Positions 1 to 8,580 of a stretch of DNA of 64,000 bases are shown here, in pieces. Made by a program: the position numbers and the translations under genes. A model generated the notes under the pieces. That model was not told the origin of the DNA. It searched no databases and saw only the letters and a list, made by a program, of their open reading frames with translations. The stretch covers positions 1 to 64,000 of the forward strand of contig NZ_BCQT01000009.1 in assembly GCF_001552215.1 (NCBI RefSeq), written 5' to 3'. The stretch is from Actinomadura macra NBRC 14102 (GTDB lineage: Bacteria; Actinomycetota; Actinomycetes; Streptosporangiales; Streptosporangiaceae). Every line of letters begins with the position of its first letter. The first letter of the stretch is position 1.

Positions 1-833
1 GGGCGCGCGCCGGGGCCCGCCGCGCCGCCGAGGTGCTCGCCCGGCCCGCCCTCGCGCACGGCGACGCCGCCGCGCCCCCGGGGACCGGACGCCTGGAATT
101 TCGGTCGGTGTCGGCCGCCGGGGTGCTGAACGGCCTGGACCTCATCGTCCCCGGCGGCCTCGCCGTGGCGGTGGTGGGCCGCTCCGGCGCCGGGAAGTCG
201 CTGCTCGCCGCACTCGCCGGACGGCTCACCGACCCCGACCAGGGCGAGGTCCTCATGGACGGGACGCCGCTCCCCCGCCTGACCCGGGACGCGCTGCGCC
301 GTCAGATCGGCTACGCGTTCGCCCGCCCCTTCCTGTTCGGCGACACCGTCGGGGACGCCATCGCGTTCGGCCCGTGCCGCCCGCCGGAGTCATGGGTGCG
401 GGAGTCGGCCCGCACGGCCCGCGCCGACGACTTCATCCGGCGCCTCCCGCACGGATACGCGACGCCCCTCGCGGACGCGCCGATGTCGGGCGGAGAGCTT
501 CAGCGGATGGGCCTCGCGCGCGCCTTCGCGCATGCGGGGCGCGTCCTGGTCCTGGACGATGCGACCTCCAGCCTGGACACCGTCACCGAGTTGCAGATCA
601 CCGACGCCCTCCTCGACCGGTTCGGCGACCGGACCCGACTGATCATCGCCCACCGTGCGGGCACGGCCGCCCGCGCCGACCTCGTGGTCTGGCTCGACGG
701 GGGCCGGGTGCGCGCCTGCGGATCCCACCGGACGCTGTGGCGCGACCCCGACTACCGCGCCGTCTTCGCCGCCCCCGTCGGCACGGGGGGCGACGCCCCT
801 GGGGCGGGCGGACCGGGCGGTGAGGAGAGGTGA
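1..833 (+). CDS. ABC exporter subunit, ATP-binding half (5' end outside window)
   Basis: The reading frame is open from the window edge (frame begins at base 3) with no stop, so the transmembrane half probably lies upstream; the GTG at 33 is only the first in-window start codon. Visible nucleotide-binding motifs: Walker A GRSGAGKS, a Q-loop region FARPFLF in which the usual Gln is not obvious, ABC signature MSGGE, Walker B LVLDD, D-loop SSLD and H-loop IIAHR. The Walker B motif ends in Asp rather than the catalytic Glu. It overlaps the next ABC gene by GTGA at 830-833, so the two are translationally coupled and probably form a heterodimeric exporter at the plasma membrane. Substrate unknown. 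Confidence 0.85.
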   Translation, partial: ARAGARRAAEVLARPALAHGDAAAPPGTGRLEFRSVSAAGVLNGLDLIVPGGLAVAVVGRSGAGKSLLAALAGRLTDPDQGEVLMDGTPLPRLTRDALRRQIGYAFARPFLFGDTVGDAIAFGPCRPPESWVRESARTARADDFIRRLPHGYATPLADAPMSGGELQRMGLARAFAHAGRVLVLDDATSSLDTVTELQITDALLDRFGDRTRLIIAHRAGTAARADLVVWLDGGRVRACGSHRTLWRDPDYRAVFAAPVGTGGDAPGAGGPGGEER

Positions 834-2803
834 CCTCGCGGCGGGACGCGGCACGGCTGCTGTGGCGCACCATCTCCCACGCGGTGCGGAACCATCCGCG
901 GGCGGCGGGCGCGGTCGTCGGGTGGTCGCTGCTGGAGGCCGTCCCCACGGCGGTCCTCGGGCGGGCCGTCGGGCAGGCCACCGACGCCTTCGCCGGCGAA
1001 CGGCCGGTGCAAGCGGCGATCTGGCTCGGCACGCTCGCACTCGCGGCGCTCGCGGGGGCCTACGGGAGCCGCCGCCTCTATCCCGCGCTCGCCGCGCTCG
1101 TGGAGCCGTTCCGGGACGAGCTCGTCCACAAGGTCACGCGCGGCGCGCTGCACCGGTCGCTGCGCGGCAGGCCCGACACGGGGGCGGTCGCCCGGCTCAC
1201 GCACCAGGTGGAGATCGTCCGCGACACCTTCGGCGGGATCCTCGTCGTCGCGCGCGGGTTCGTGTTCGCGGCCGGCGCCGCGCTGGCCGGGCTGCTGTCG
1301 CTGATGCCCGAGGTCGCCCTGCTGGTGCTGCCGCCGCTCGTGGCCGGGCTGGTGCTGTTCGGCGCGGCGTTCGGCGCGGCGGCCGTCCGGCAGCGCGACC
1401 AGGTCGTGGGCGAGGAGGAGATCGCCGAGCGGACCACCGCGCTGGCCGAAGGGCTGCGGGACGCCGTCGCGTGCGGCGGCGAGGACACGATCCGCGGTGG
1501 GCTCGCCGCCGCGGTGGACGCGCAGGCGGCGGCGGGCCGGGCGGTCGCGCGGTTCGCGGCGCTGCGGGCGCTCGCGCTGGCGGTCAGCGGCTGGCTGCCG
1601 CTACTGGCCGTCCTCGCCGCGGCGCCCTGGCTGATGCGGCGCGGCGCGACCCCCGGGATGATCGTCGGCGCGCTCGCCTACGTCCTGCACGGGCTACAGC
1701 CGGCGCTGCGGACGCTGGTGCAGGGCATGGGCGGCAGCGGCCTGCGGCTGGCGGTCACCCTTGGCCGCATCCTGGAGACGAGCGCACCCGACGAGCCGGG
1801 CGCCACCGGCGGGCAGGGCTCAACAGACAAGCGGGGCTCGGCAGACAGGCAGGGCTCAGCCGACGGGCGTGGCGGGCCCGCCGCGCCGACGGCGGGTGAC
1901 GCACGCCGCGACGGGGACGCTCCGGCGGTCGAGCTGCGCGGCGTGTCGTTCGCCTACGGCGACGGGGCCCGACCCGTGCTCAGCGACCTGGACCTGACGA
2001 TCCCGCACGGCGACCATCTCGCCGTGGTGGGTCCGAGCGGCATCGGGAAGTCGACGCTGGCGGCGCTGATCGCGGGGCTGCTGTCCCCCACCGCCGGGGA
2101 GGTGCTGGTGGACGGCCGGCCGGCGGGCGACCCGTCCGCGCGGGTGCTCATCCCGCAGGAGGCGTACGTGTTCACCGGCACCGTCCACGAGAACCTGACC
2201 TACCTGGCGCCCGGCACCGACGACGCGACGGTCGGCCGGGCCGCGGACGCGGTCGGGTTGGCACGCCTCGTGCGGGACCTCGGCGGATATGGCGCCGTCG
2301 TGGATCCGGCCGCGCTGACCGAGGGGCAGCGGCAGCTCATCGCGCTGTGCCGCGCCTATCTGGCGCCCGCCCCGCTGGTCGTCCTGGACGAGGCCGCGTA
2401 CCGGCTGGACGCGGCGGCCGAGGCACGTGCCGAGCAGGCGTTCGCCCGCCGCCCCGGCACGCTCATCGTCATCGCGCACCGCGTGAGCTCGGCCGTGCGC
2501 GCGCGCCGCGTCCTGGTACTGGACGGGACGCACGCGCAGATCGGCCGGCACACGGACCTCCCCGCCGTGTCACCGCTCTACCGCGACCTCATCGGCCGTT
2601 GGGAGGAGGGACCGGAGCCGGACGGCTCCGAGCCGCGACCGGAACGGTCCGACTCAGAGCCATCCGGCGTCTTCGGCGATGCGAATGGCATGCACCCGGT
2701 TCCGCGCGCCGACCTTACGGTTGATGCGGGACAGATGGTTGCGGACGGTGCCGATCGTGAGGACGAGGTCCTCGGCGATCTGGGACGCGGAGGCGCCCCG
2801 TGA
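830..2803 (+). CDS. ABC transporter, fused permease and ATPase (heterodimer partner)
   Basis: 657 residues. Residues about 10-310 are hydrophobic and form the six-helix exporter domain; a Gly/Ser/Asp-rich linker follows at about 320-360, then an ATPase domain: Walker A GPSGIGKS, Q-loop IPQEAYVF, signature LTEGQ (degenerate from LSGGQ), Walker B VVLDEA with catalytic Glu, H-loop IAHR. GTG start at 830 overlaps the stop of the upstream ABC gene. Together the two proteins give one canonical and one degenerate ATP site, as in heterodimeric exporters such as TM287/288. The fold should end near base 2605; the last ~65 residues are read antisense through the convergent response regulator, so the true C terminus may be shorter (frameshift) or a non-conserved tail. 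Confidence 0.9.
   Translation: MTSRRDAARLLWRTISHAVRNHPRAAGAVVGWSLLEAVPTAVLGRAVGQATDAFAGERPVQAAIWLGTLALAALAGAYGSRRLYPALAALVEPFRDELVHKVTRGALHRSLRGRPDTGAVARLTHQVEIVRDTFGGILVVARGFVFAAGAALAGLLSLMPEVALLVLPPLVAGLVLFGAAFGAAAVRQRDQVVGEEEIAERTTALAEGLRDAVACGGEDTIRGGLAAAVDAQAAAGRAVARFAALRALALAVSGWLPLLAVLAAAPWLMRRGATPGMIVGALAYVLHGLQPALRTLVQGMGGSGLRLAVTLGRILETSAPDEPGATGGQGSTDKRGSADRQGSADGRGGPAAPTAGDARRDGDAPAVELRGVSFAYGDGARPVLSDLDLTIPHGDHLAVVGPSGIGKSTLAALIAGLLSPTAGEVLVDGRPAGDPSARVLIPQEAYVFTGTVHENLTYLAPGTDDATVGRAADAVGLARLVRDLGGYGAVVDPAALTEGQRQLIALCRAYLAPAPLVVLDEAAYRLDAAAEARAEQAFARRPGTLIVIAHRVSSAVRARRVLVLDGTHAQIGRHTDLPAVSPLYRDLIGRWEEGPEPDGSEPRPERSDSEPSGVFGDANGMHPVPRADLTVDAGQMVADGADREDEVLGDLGRGGAP
1814..1867 (+). 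repeat. 18-bp tandem repeat, 3 copies, in ABC linker
   Basis: Three consecutive 18-bp units (1814-1831, 1832-1849, 1850-1867) encode a hexapeptide of the form (Q/R)GS(T/A)D(K/R/G) in the linker between the membrane and ATPase domains of the ABC gene. Being in-frame, copy-number change would alter linker length without breaking the protein. Confidence 0.75.
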
Positions 2804-3259
2804 GGCGAGTTCGAGCACCTCGCTCTCCCGCTCGGTCAGCGGGCTGGCCGCCGAGCCGAGCTCGCTGAAGGCCAGCTCGGCGTCCACGACACGCTGCCCC
2901 GCCGCCACCCGCCGGATCGACTCGACCAGGGCGCCGGGCGAGGTGTCCTTCAACACGAGCCCGGCCGCCCGGGACGCTACCGCCCGGCGCAGGTCCCCCG
3001 AGCGTTGACGGCCTGCCATGAGCACCGTCCGGCACTCGGGGACCTCCTCGCGCAGCCTGCGGGCCGCCGAGAAGCCGTCCAGTCCAGGAAGCGCGACGTC
3101 TATCAACGCCACGTCCGGCCGCCGGAAGAGCGCTGTTCGTAAGAGGCATTCCCCCGATTCGATTGCGGCCACGACATCGAGGTCTTTCATACCGCCGAAA
3201 AATGCGACCAGCCCCCCACGTAGGAGCGGCGCCTCCTCGGCGAGGAGTATCCGAATCAT
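2654..3259 (-). CDS. NarL/FixJ (LuxR) family response regulator
   Basis: 201 residues. N-terminal receiver domain with acidic pair EE at residues 8-9, phospho-acceptor Asp54 in LIDVALPG, and conserved Lys in VLKDT; C-terminal LuxR helix-turn-helix with LTERESEVLELAS and a recognition helix around TIGTVRNHLS. I place the start at ATG 3259 rather than the longer form at 3283 because a GGGAGA Shine-Dalgarno lies six bases upstream. No histidine kinase is present in the window, so it is an orphan here. It is convergent with, and overlapped for 150 bp by, the ABC exporter gene; regulation of that exporter is possible but not shown. Confidence 0.9.
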   Translation of the reverse strand: MIRILLAEEAPLLRGGLVAFFGGMKDLDVVAAIESGECLLRTALFRRPDVALIDVALPGLDGFSAARRLREEVPECRTVLMAGRQRSGDLRRAVASRAAGLVLKDTSPGALVESIRRVAAGQRVVDAELAFSELGSAASPLTERESEVLELASRGASASQIAEDLVLTIGTVRNHLSRINRKVGARNRVHAIRIAEDAGWL

Positions 3260-3541
3260 GTTCCGTCTCCCAAGGCCCGCCACCCATGTGGCCCGAGAAG
3301 CACTTACCCAACGTTTGTCAAGTCATGAGGCATCGAGGCGGGGACCGGGAGGGCGCCCCGGGGGCGTGCTGCAAACATTGGCGATCTTGCATGGAGGCAC
3401 CTTGGCGCGCAGGGATTCATGGGGGGGACTTACCGAATGCAGCCAACAGTAATCGCCGAGTCAGCATAAAGACGGGATAGAATATTAACAATTACTCTCG
3501 GTGAGGAAATTGTACGGATCCGCTGTCAGAGAACGGCCAGT

Positions 3542-4495
3542 TCAGGCCAGGAAATCGAACTCCCGGCCAACGCCGGCGGCGCGCGCAGCCGAGTAGGCCG
3601 TCCAACTCAGCGCGAGATCCTGCCAGGGCAGTCCCACCGGCGCGTACACGGTGACCTCATCGCCCTTGACCCGGCCGGGTACCTGGCCGCGCAGCAGGTC
3701 GCGCAGCGTCCCGGCGGCGTGCTTGACATCCAGGCCCGCGCTCGCAAGCACCCCCATCTCGACCGCGAGCGCGACGTCGTCGACCACGACCCGGGCGCCT
3801 TCGAGGAGGTCGGCGCCGAGTTCGGCCTTGCCCGGCTCGTCCGCGCCGAGGGAGGTGATGTGGGTGCCGCGCGGCACGTCCGCCGCGTGCAGGATCGGCC
3901 GCCGCGCCCACGTCGCCAGGACGATGATCCCGGCGTCGCGCACGGCGTCCCGGGGATCGGGCACGGTCGTGGCATCGACCTTGAGCCGGGCCCCGTGCCG
4001 GCCGGCGAAGTCCGCGGCGCGGCGTGCCTCAAGGTCGCAGACCGTGAGCCCGCGCACCGGCCGCAGATGCGCGAGCCCGCGCATGACGAGTTCGGCCTGC
4101 GCCCCCGCGCCGATCACCGCGACGGTGTCGGCCTCGGGACGGGCCAGGGCGTGCGTGCCGACCGCGGCGGCGAGCCCAGTGCGCCACGCGGTCACGGTCG
4201 CCGAGTCGAGCAGCGCGAGGGTCTCGCCGGTCTGCAGGTCGTGCAAGCAGACGACGCCGCGCAGCGCCGGACGGCTCCCGGGGAACTTGGCGTTCACCTT
4301 CACCGTGTACGCGGGCGTGCCCCTGACCAGGCCGGGCAGCAGGGTGGTCGCCGACCCCTGGCCGGGAAGCCCGGTCACCACCCGGCGCGGGAGGATCTCG
4401 CCCTCCTCCGTGGTGAAACCGCGGCGGAGCGCGTCCAGGCACGCGGCGGGATCGAGCACCGACTCCAGATCAGATCTGGTCAAAAGGAGCGTCAC
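3542..4495 (-). CDS. Ornithine cyclodeaminase / mu-crystallin family protein
   Basis: 317 residues from GTG 4495, the usual length for the family; a longer in-frame start at 4726 would add an Arg/Pro-rich tail without family character, and GGGAGA sits just upstream of 4495. The family binds NAD(P) and includes ornithine cyclodeaminase, L-alanine dehydrogenase and ketimine reductases. Seen: substrate-side segment KVNAKFPGSRPALRG, Rossmann motif VAVIGAGAQAE, and the segment ITSLGADEPGKAEL typical of the family. Exact reaction cannot be told from sequence. It stands alone, upstream of the convergent response regulator side. Confidence 0.85.
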   Translation of the reverse strand: MTLLLTRSDLESVLDPAACLDALRRGFTTEEGEILPRRVVTGLPGQGSATTLLPGLVRGTPAYTVKVNAKFPGSRPALRGVVCLHDLQTGETLALLDSATVTAWRTGLAAAVGTHALARPEADTVAVIGAGAQAELVMRGLAHLRPVRGLTVCDLEARRAADFAGRHGARLKVDATTVPDPRDAVRDAGIIVLATWARRPILHAADVPRGTHITSLGADEPGKAELGADLLEGARVVVDDVALAVEMGVLASAGLDVKHAAGTLRDLLRGQVPGRVKGDEVTVYAPVGLPWQDLALSWTAYSAARAAGVGREFDFLA

Positions 4496-4885
4496 TGGAC
4501 CATTCTCCCAGCAGCGGTCATCCGCGCGCCTGGCCAACCCCCCTTCCTGCCGGTGCGCACGGCCCCTGGCGCGGGGGCAAGGCAACCCTCCCCGCCACGC
4601 CGCTTGTGACCCCGCATGCGGCGCCTTACCCCGTCGCTGTACTGCGGGAGCGATACAGCAGGGAAGGCCGAACCGAAGCACGTTTTGCGCTCGTTCCAAA
4701 CGACCGAACTGGCCTGAACGGGCCATACTTCCCGAGGGCTATAGACAAACCCGCACCCATTGTGCCAATCCACTGGTCAGCAGTTAGGCACATTATTGCC
4801 TTCCGTCCGTCTTTGTGGTCTTCCATCATGTGCGGTGACCTCCGGCGTGCCAACACGGGTGCGCCCAATCCCCCCTGGAGGCCCA
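4496..4885. other. 390-bp divergent intergenic region
   Basis: No gene seen. It separates the start codons of the cyclodeaminase-family gene (minus strand) and the secreted protease (plus strand), so it should hold both promoters. The part from about 4660 to 4830 is AT-richer than its surroundings. Short inverted repeats are visible: GCTGTA (4636-4641) with TACAGC (4654-4659), and TGTGCC (4761-4766) with GGCACA (4787-4792); either could be an operator, with weak support. Confidence 0.4.
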
Positions 4886-5974
4886 GTGAAGATCCGTCAC
4901 GTCCGCATCAGCGGCGCCGCCGTCACGATGACGGCGACGGGGCTCATGGCGACCGCGCTGGTCGCCGCCCCGGCCGCCCATGCGACCCATGACGCGCCCT
5001 CCGCCCCCGCCAACCCCGTCGCCGACCAGTCCGCGCAGTCGAGGACGGCGACGAAACTACAGAAGCAGCTCGGCTCCCGGACCGCCGGCTCGTACATCGA
5101 CCGGGCCACCCAGAAGCTGGTCGTCACGGTCACCGACGCGAGCGCCGCACGGGCCGTGCGCGCCGCGGGCGCGGAGGCCAAGACCGTCACGCGCAGCGGC
5201 AAGGACCTCAAGCGGGTCATGGCCGCGCTCAAGCGCGACGCGACCGTCCCGGGCACCGCCTGGGCCGTCGACCCGGCCTCCAACAAGGTCGTGCTGTCGG
5301 TGGACAGCACGGTCACCGGCGAGAACCTGCGGAAGGTACGGACGGCGGCGGCCAAGCAGGGCTCCGCGGTCCGCACCGAGAACATCGCCGGCAAGTTCCG
5401 CACGTTCACGCTCGGCGGCGAGGCCATCTACACGGGCAGCTCCCGCTGCTCGCTCGGCTTCAACGTGAAGAAGGGCGGCGAGTACTACTTCCTGACGGCC
5501 GGGCACTGCACCAACGGCGGGGCGCAGTGGTACTCCGATCGCGGCAAGACCCAGCTTCTCGGCAACAAGACCGGGAGCAGCTTCCCTGGCAACGACTACG
5601 GCATCGTCAAGTACTCGTCCGCCCCGGCGGACACGAAGGGCGCGGTCAGCCTCTACGGCGGCACCCAGGACATCACGAGCATCGGTAACGCGACGGTCGG
5701 GCAGAGCGTCAAGCGCAGCGGCAGCACCACGCAGGTGCACGACGGGCAGGTCACCGCGCTCAACCAGACGGTGAACTACCAGGAGGGCAGCGTCAGCGGC
5801 CTGATCAAGACGACCGTCTGCGCCGAGCCGGGCGACAGCGGCGGCTCCCTGTTCGCCGGGACCGCCGCGCTCGGCCTGACCTCGGGCGGCAGCGGCAACT
5901 GCTCGGGCGGCGGGACGACGTTCTTCCAGCCGGTCAGCGAGGCCGCACAGGTGTACGGCGTCGAGATCTACTGA
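4886..5974 (+). CDS. Secreted S1 family serine protease, streptogrisin/alpha-lytic type
   Basis: 362 residues from GTG 4886, chosen because a TGGAGG ribosome site precedes it and it begins directly with a signal peptide (basic start, hydrophobic core, Ala-rich cleavage region ending AHA near residue 33). An alpha-lytic-type propeptide spans about 55-170, and the mature chymotrypsin-fold enzyme starts near residue 175 at GGEAIYTG. Catalytic triad: His in TAGHCT, Asp in NDYGI, Ser in EPGDSGGS. Cysteines in RCSLGF/GHC and VCAEPG/NCSGG match the family disulfides. About 187 mature residues is the usual size. Extracellular proteolysis; the pro-domain is expected to act as a folding chaperone and be removed by self-cleavage. 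Confidence 0.93.
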   Translation: MKIRHVRISGAAVTMTATGLMATALVAAPAAHATHDAPSAPANPVADQSAQSRTATKLQKQLGSRTAGSYIDRATQKLVVTVTDASAARAVRAAGAEAKTVTRSGKDLKRVMAALKRDATVPGTAWAVDPASNKVVLSVDSTVTGENLRKVRTAAAKQGSAVRTENIAGKFRTFTLGGEAIYTGSSRCSLGFNVKKGGEYYFLTAGHCTNGGAQWYSDRGKTQLLGNKTGSSFPGNDYGIVKYSSAPADTKGAVSLYGGTQDITSIGNATVGQSVKRSGSTTQVHDGQVTALNQTVNYQEGSVSGLIKTTVCAEPGDSGGSLFAGTAALGLTSGGSGNCSGGGTTFFQPVSEAAQVYGVEIY

Positions 5975-5987
5975 TCCGTCCCCCGGA

Positions 5988-6026
5988 GGCCCCCGGTTCC
6001 GCATTCGCTCGGCGGGACCGGGGGCC
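5988..6026. terminator. Bidirectional terminator-like hairpin
   Basis: A perfect 10-bp inverted repeat, GGCCCCCGGT (5988-5997) and ACCGGGGGCC (6017-6026), with a 19-nt loop, sits between the convergent stop codons of the secreted protease (5974) and the thioesterase (6041). There is no clear U-tract, as is common in actinomycetes. Confidence 0.7.
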
Positions 6027-6040
6027 GTCCCATGTCCGGC

Positions 6041-6772
6041 TCAGCGGGAGATCTCCAGGGCGAGCTGGATCTCGTCGATCACCTGCCGCTGCCGCTCGGT
6101 CAGGTAGAAGTGGTCGCCTTCCAGAACCTTCAGGGCGAACGGGCCGTCGGTCAGGTCGGCCCACTTCTTGGCCTGGGCCTCGGTCACATGCGGGTCGACG
6201 TCACCGATGATCGTGGTGATCGGGACGGCCAGCCGCGTCCCCGCCCGGTGGACGTAGTCCTCGACCAGCCCGAAGTCATTGCGGACGTACGGCAGGACCA
6301 GCTCGCGCAGCTCCGGGTCCTGGAGGACCTCGGCGTCGGTGCCGCCGAGTTTGATCATCTCGGCGACCAGGGTGTCATCGTCGGCGGCCGCGACCCGGTC
6401 GTCACCGCGATCGTGCGGCGGTCGCGCACCGGAGGCGAAGAGATGCACCGGGGCGTTGCCCCGCTCCTGCAGGAGTCGCGCCACCTCGTAGGCGAGGACG
6501 GCGCCCATGCTGTGCCCGAACAGCGCGGTGGGGCGGTCCATCAGCGGGGCCATCGCCCCGGCGATGAGGCCGGCGAGCCGGGAGGCGTCCGGGACGAGCG
6601 GGTCCGCCAGCCGGTCGGCGCGTCCGGGGTACTGGACGGCGTGCACCTCGACGGCCGGGCTGATCTCCTTGGCCCAGGTCCGGTAGGCGACCGCAGAGCC
6701 GCCCGCGTGCGGCAGGCAGAACAGCCGCATCGACGCCCAGGGGCGTGCCTCGGCGCAACGGAACCAGGTCAC
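6041..6772 (-). CDS. Type II thioesterase (alpha/beta hydrolase)
   Basis: 243 residues from GTG 6772; GGAGGAGT lies six bases upstream, which favours this over the longer start at 6832. The family removes stalled or wrong acyl groups from carrier proteins of polyketide and non-ribosomal peptide synthases. Seen: oxyanion motif LFCLPHAGGSA, nucleophile elbow FGHSMGA, acid in GDVDPHV, and catalytic His in GDHFYL. No synthase gene is present in the window, so it is either a stand-alone proofreading enzyme or a remnant next to a cluster outside. It faces the secreted protease tail to tail. Confidence 0.92.
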   Translation of the reverse strand: MTWFRCAEARPWASMRLFCLPHAGGSAVAYRTWAKEISPAVEVHAVQYPGRADRLADPLVPDASRLAGLIAGAMAPLMDRPTALFGHSMGAVLAYEVARLLQERGNAPVHLFASGARPPHDRGDDRVAAADDDTLVAEMIKLGGTDAEVLQDPELRELVLPYVRNDFGLVEDYVHRAGTRLAVPITTIIGDVDPHVTEAQAKKWADLTDGPFALKVLEGDHFYLTERQRQVIDEIQLALEISR

Positions 6773-6911
6773 GTGATCACTCCTCCGGAACGGGCTCAAG
6801 CACACTCCTCTTCGCCGCCACTTTAAGGCCACGGCGCCGCCCGTTCACGGCGGAACCGGGGTGATCGGGGCGGACGGGGCTAGAGCGGCGTCCAGTGGGC
6901 AGGCTGCGTGC

Positions 6912-7154
6912 ATGGATGACAGAGAGGACAGGCGAGGGGACGTCCAGGAGCTTTCCGACTTCGAGCTGACGGTGTACGAGACCGTGGCGGAGATCGACAA
7001 GGAGGGCGGCGCGGCGGACTTCGACACGGTGAGCCGGCTGGTCGGTGGCCCGGAGGAGGACCTGTGGGCCGCCCTCGGGCATCTGGTCTCGATCAACCAT
7101 CTCCACTCGACGTCCAAGGGCTACGTCCTCGGCCCGCACGACTGGGCGCCCTGA
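6912..7154 (+). CDS. Small hypothetical protein, possible winged-helix
   Basis: 80 residues from ATG 6912, preceded by GGCAGG at suitable spacing. Acidic and mostly helical in appearance; the pattern of DFELTVYETVAEID, then FDTVSRLVGGPEEDLWAAL, then HSTSKGYVLGP resembles a compact winged helix-turn-helix (two helices, recognition helix, wing), but I recognise no named family. It is divergent from the thioesterase, sharing a ~140-bp promoter region. Function unknown. Confidence 0.6.
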   Translation: MDDREDRRGDVQELSDFELTVYETVAEIDKEGGAADFDTVSRLVGGPEEDLWAALGHLVSINHLHSTSKGYVLGPHDWAP

Positions 7155-7261
7155 GCGGCGGGGTCCGGTCGTCCCGGTGACCGGAAGGCGGCCGGCCGGG
7201 TGAGGGCCGGATGCGGCACCCGAAGGCCGGGCAGGCAAGCGTGAGTTCGGGAGGCCGCCGG

Positions 7262-7450
7262 ATGAGGCTCGTCGTCACCGACGAACAGCGCGAGCTGCGG
7301 GACGCGCTGCGCCGCTTCTTCGCCGACCGCTCCCCCGCGTCGGAGGTGCGCCGGCTGATGGAGACCGCCGACGGGCACGACCCCGAGGTGTGGGCCCTGA
7401 TGGCCGGGCAGCTGGGGCTGCCGGGGCTCGCGATCCCCGCTGAGCACGGC
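7262..7450 (+). pseudogene. Acyl-CoA dehydrogenase N-terminal remnant
   Basis: From ATG 7262, with an intact GGGAGG ribosome site, the frame reads like the first helices of an acyl-CoA dehydrogenase: TDEQRELRDALRRFFADRS, then GHDPEVWALM and LGLPGLAIPAEHG. Homology stops at base ~7450, where a small hairpin (CCTCCC 7451-7456 / GGGAGG 7463-7468) lies, and the frame then runs as nonsense to 7552 across the start of the next gene. A full-length enzyme has ~380 residues; only ~63 remain, without FAD or catalytic regions. Confidence 0.8.
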
Positions 7451-7499
7451 CCTCCCCGGCACGGGAGGAGGCTGGGCGGAGTGCGGGAGAATCCGGCCC

Positions 7500-8507
7500 A
7501 TGACCGCGATTCGACGGGCCAGCGGGGCGATGTTCGGGCTGGCGTACGGTGACTCGCTCGGCGCACCGACCGAGTTCCTCACGATGCAGCAGATCCACCA
7601 GCGTTTCGGCGACCACGGGCCCACCCAGCTCAACGGGGATCCCGCCCTCGTCACCGACGACACGCAGATGGCGATCGCGGTCGCCCTGGCCTTGCTCGAC
7701 GCCCTGGAGCGCCCTCCGTTCACCCCCGACCTGGTGGCGCCGATGTGGCGGCGGCGGTTCGTCGACTGGCTGGACAGCCCCGACAACACCCGGGCGCCCG
7801 GGCACACCTGCATGCGCGCCTGCCGCGGCCTGGCCGCCGGGAGGCCCTGGGTGGAGGCGACGGAGCCGGACTCCAAGGGCTGCGGCGCGAACATGCGGGT
7901 GGCGCCGGTCGGACTGGCCCCCGGCCTGTCGGACGAGACGCGCGCCGCCGCGTCCCAGCTCCAGGCCGCGATGACGCACGGGCACCCGACCGGCCTTGCG
8001 GCGAGCGAGCTGACCGCGTTCGCCGTCCGGTGGCTGGCGGACGGGATGGCGCCCGCCGACCTGCCCGCCGCGCTCCGCGACCGCTGCCACGCCCAGCGCA
8101 CCGTCTACCACGAGGGCTGGCTGGGCGCCCTGTGGCGGCGTCCTGGCCTGGACGGCCCGGAGGCGTTCATCTCCCGAGGCTGGGACGAGTGCCTGGTGGC
8201 GCTCGACCGGCTCGACGCGGCGCTCGCGCACCCGGACCGCGCGGGCGACCCGTGCGAGGCGACGGGCGCCGGCTGGGTCGCCGAGGAGGCCCTCGCCACC
8301 GGCCTGCTGTGCTTCCTGCTCTTCCCGGACGAGCCGGTCGGGGCGATCTGGCGCGGCGCGGCCAGCTCGGGCGACTCCGACTCCATCGCCTGCCTGGCCG
8401 GCGCCTTCGCGGGCGCGCATCTCGGCATGGACGCCTGGCCGCGGGAGTGGGCGGGGCGGATCGAGTACGCCGGTGAGCTCGCCAGGATCGGCGGCGCCTG
8501 GGACTGA
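7500..8507 (+). CDS. ADP-ribosylglycohydrolase family protein (DraG-like)
   Basis: 335 residues from ATG 7500. The family hydrolyses ADP-ribose linkages on proteins or other acceptors using a dinuclear Mg/Mn centre. Metal-site motifs are visible: GDSLGAPTEF near the N terminus, TDDTQM at about residues 58-63, and GDSDSIACLAG near the C terminus. It begins immediately after the truncated acyl-CoA dehydrogenase; no partner ADP-ribosyltransferase is present in the window, so the target is unknown. Confidence 0.9.
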   Translation: MTAIRRASGAMFGLAYGDSLGAPTEFLTMQQIHQRFGDHGPTQLNGDPALVTDDTQMAIAVALALLDALERPPFTPDLVAPMWRRRFVDWLDSPDNTRAPGHTCMRACRGLAAGRPWVEATEPDSKGCGANMRVAPVGLAPGLSDETRAAASQLQAAMTHGHPTGLAASELTAFAVRWLADGMAPADLPAALRDRCHAQRTVYHEGWLGALWRRPGLDGPEAFISRGWDECLVALDRLDAALAHPDRAGDPCEATGAGWVAEEALATGLLCFLLFPDEPVGAIWRGAASSGDSDSIACLAGAFAGAHLGMDAWPREWAGRIEYAGELARIGGAWD

Positions 8508-8523
8508 CCGTGCTTGACGAACT

Positions 8524-8560
8524 GTAGCTCTATGGCTAATCTACTTAGCTATAGGGCTAC
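8524..8560. promoter_or_regulatory. Inverted-repeat operator upstream of alpha/beta hydrolase
   Basis: AT-rich 16-bp arms, GTAGCTCTATGGCTAA (8524-8539) and TTAGCTATAGGGCTAC (8545-8560), are inverted repeats matching at 14 of 16 positions around a 5-nt centre. The site ends 20 bp before the start codon at 8581, an ideal place for a dimeric repressor such as TetR or MarR. Base composition differs sharply from the flanks. Confidence 0.8.
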
Positions 8561-8580
8561 AGAGCATTGAGGAGCATGTG

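Noticed and set aside
3260..3541. Small RNA or missed gene in the AT-rich spacer upstream of the response regulator
   Set aside because: No coding frame with a ribosome site or clear hairpin; probably just the regulator's promoter.
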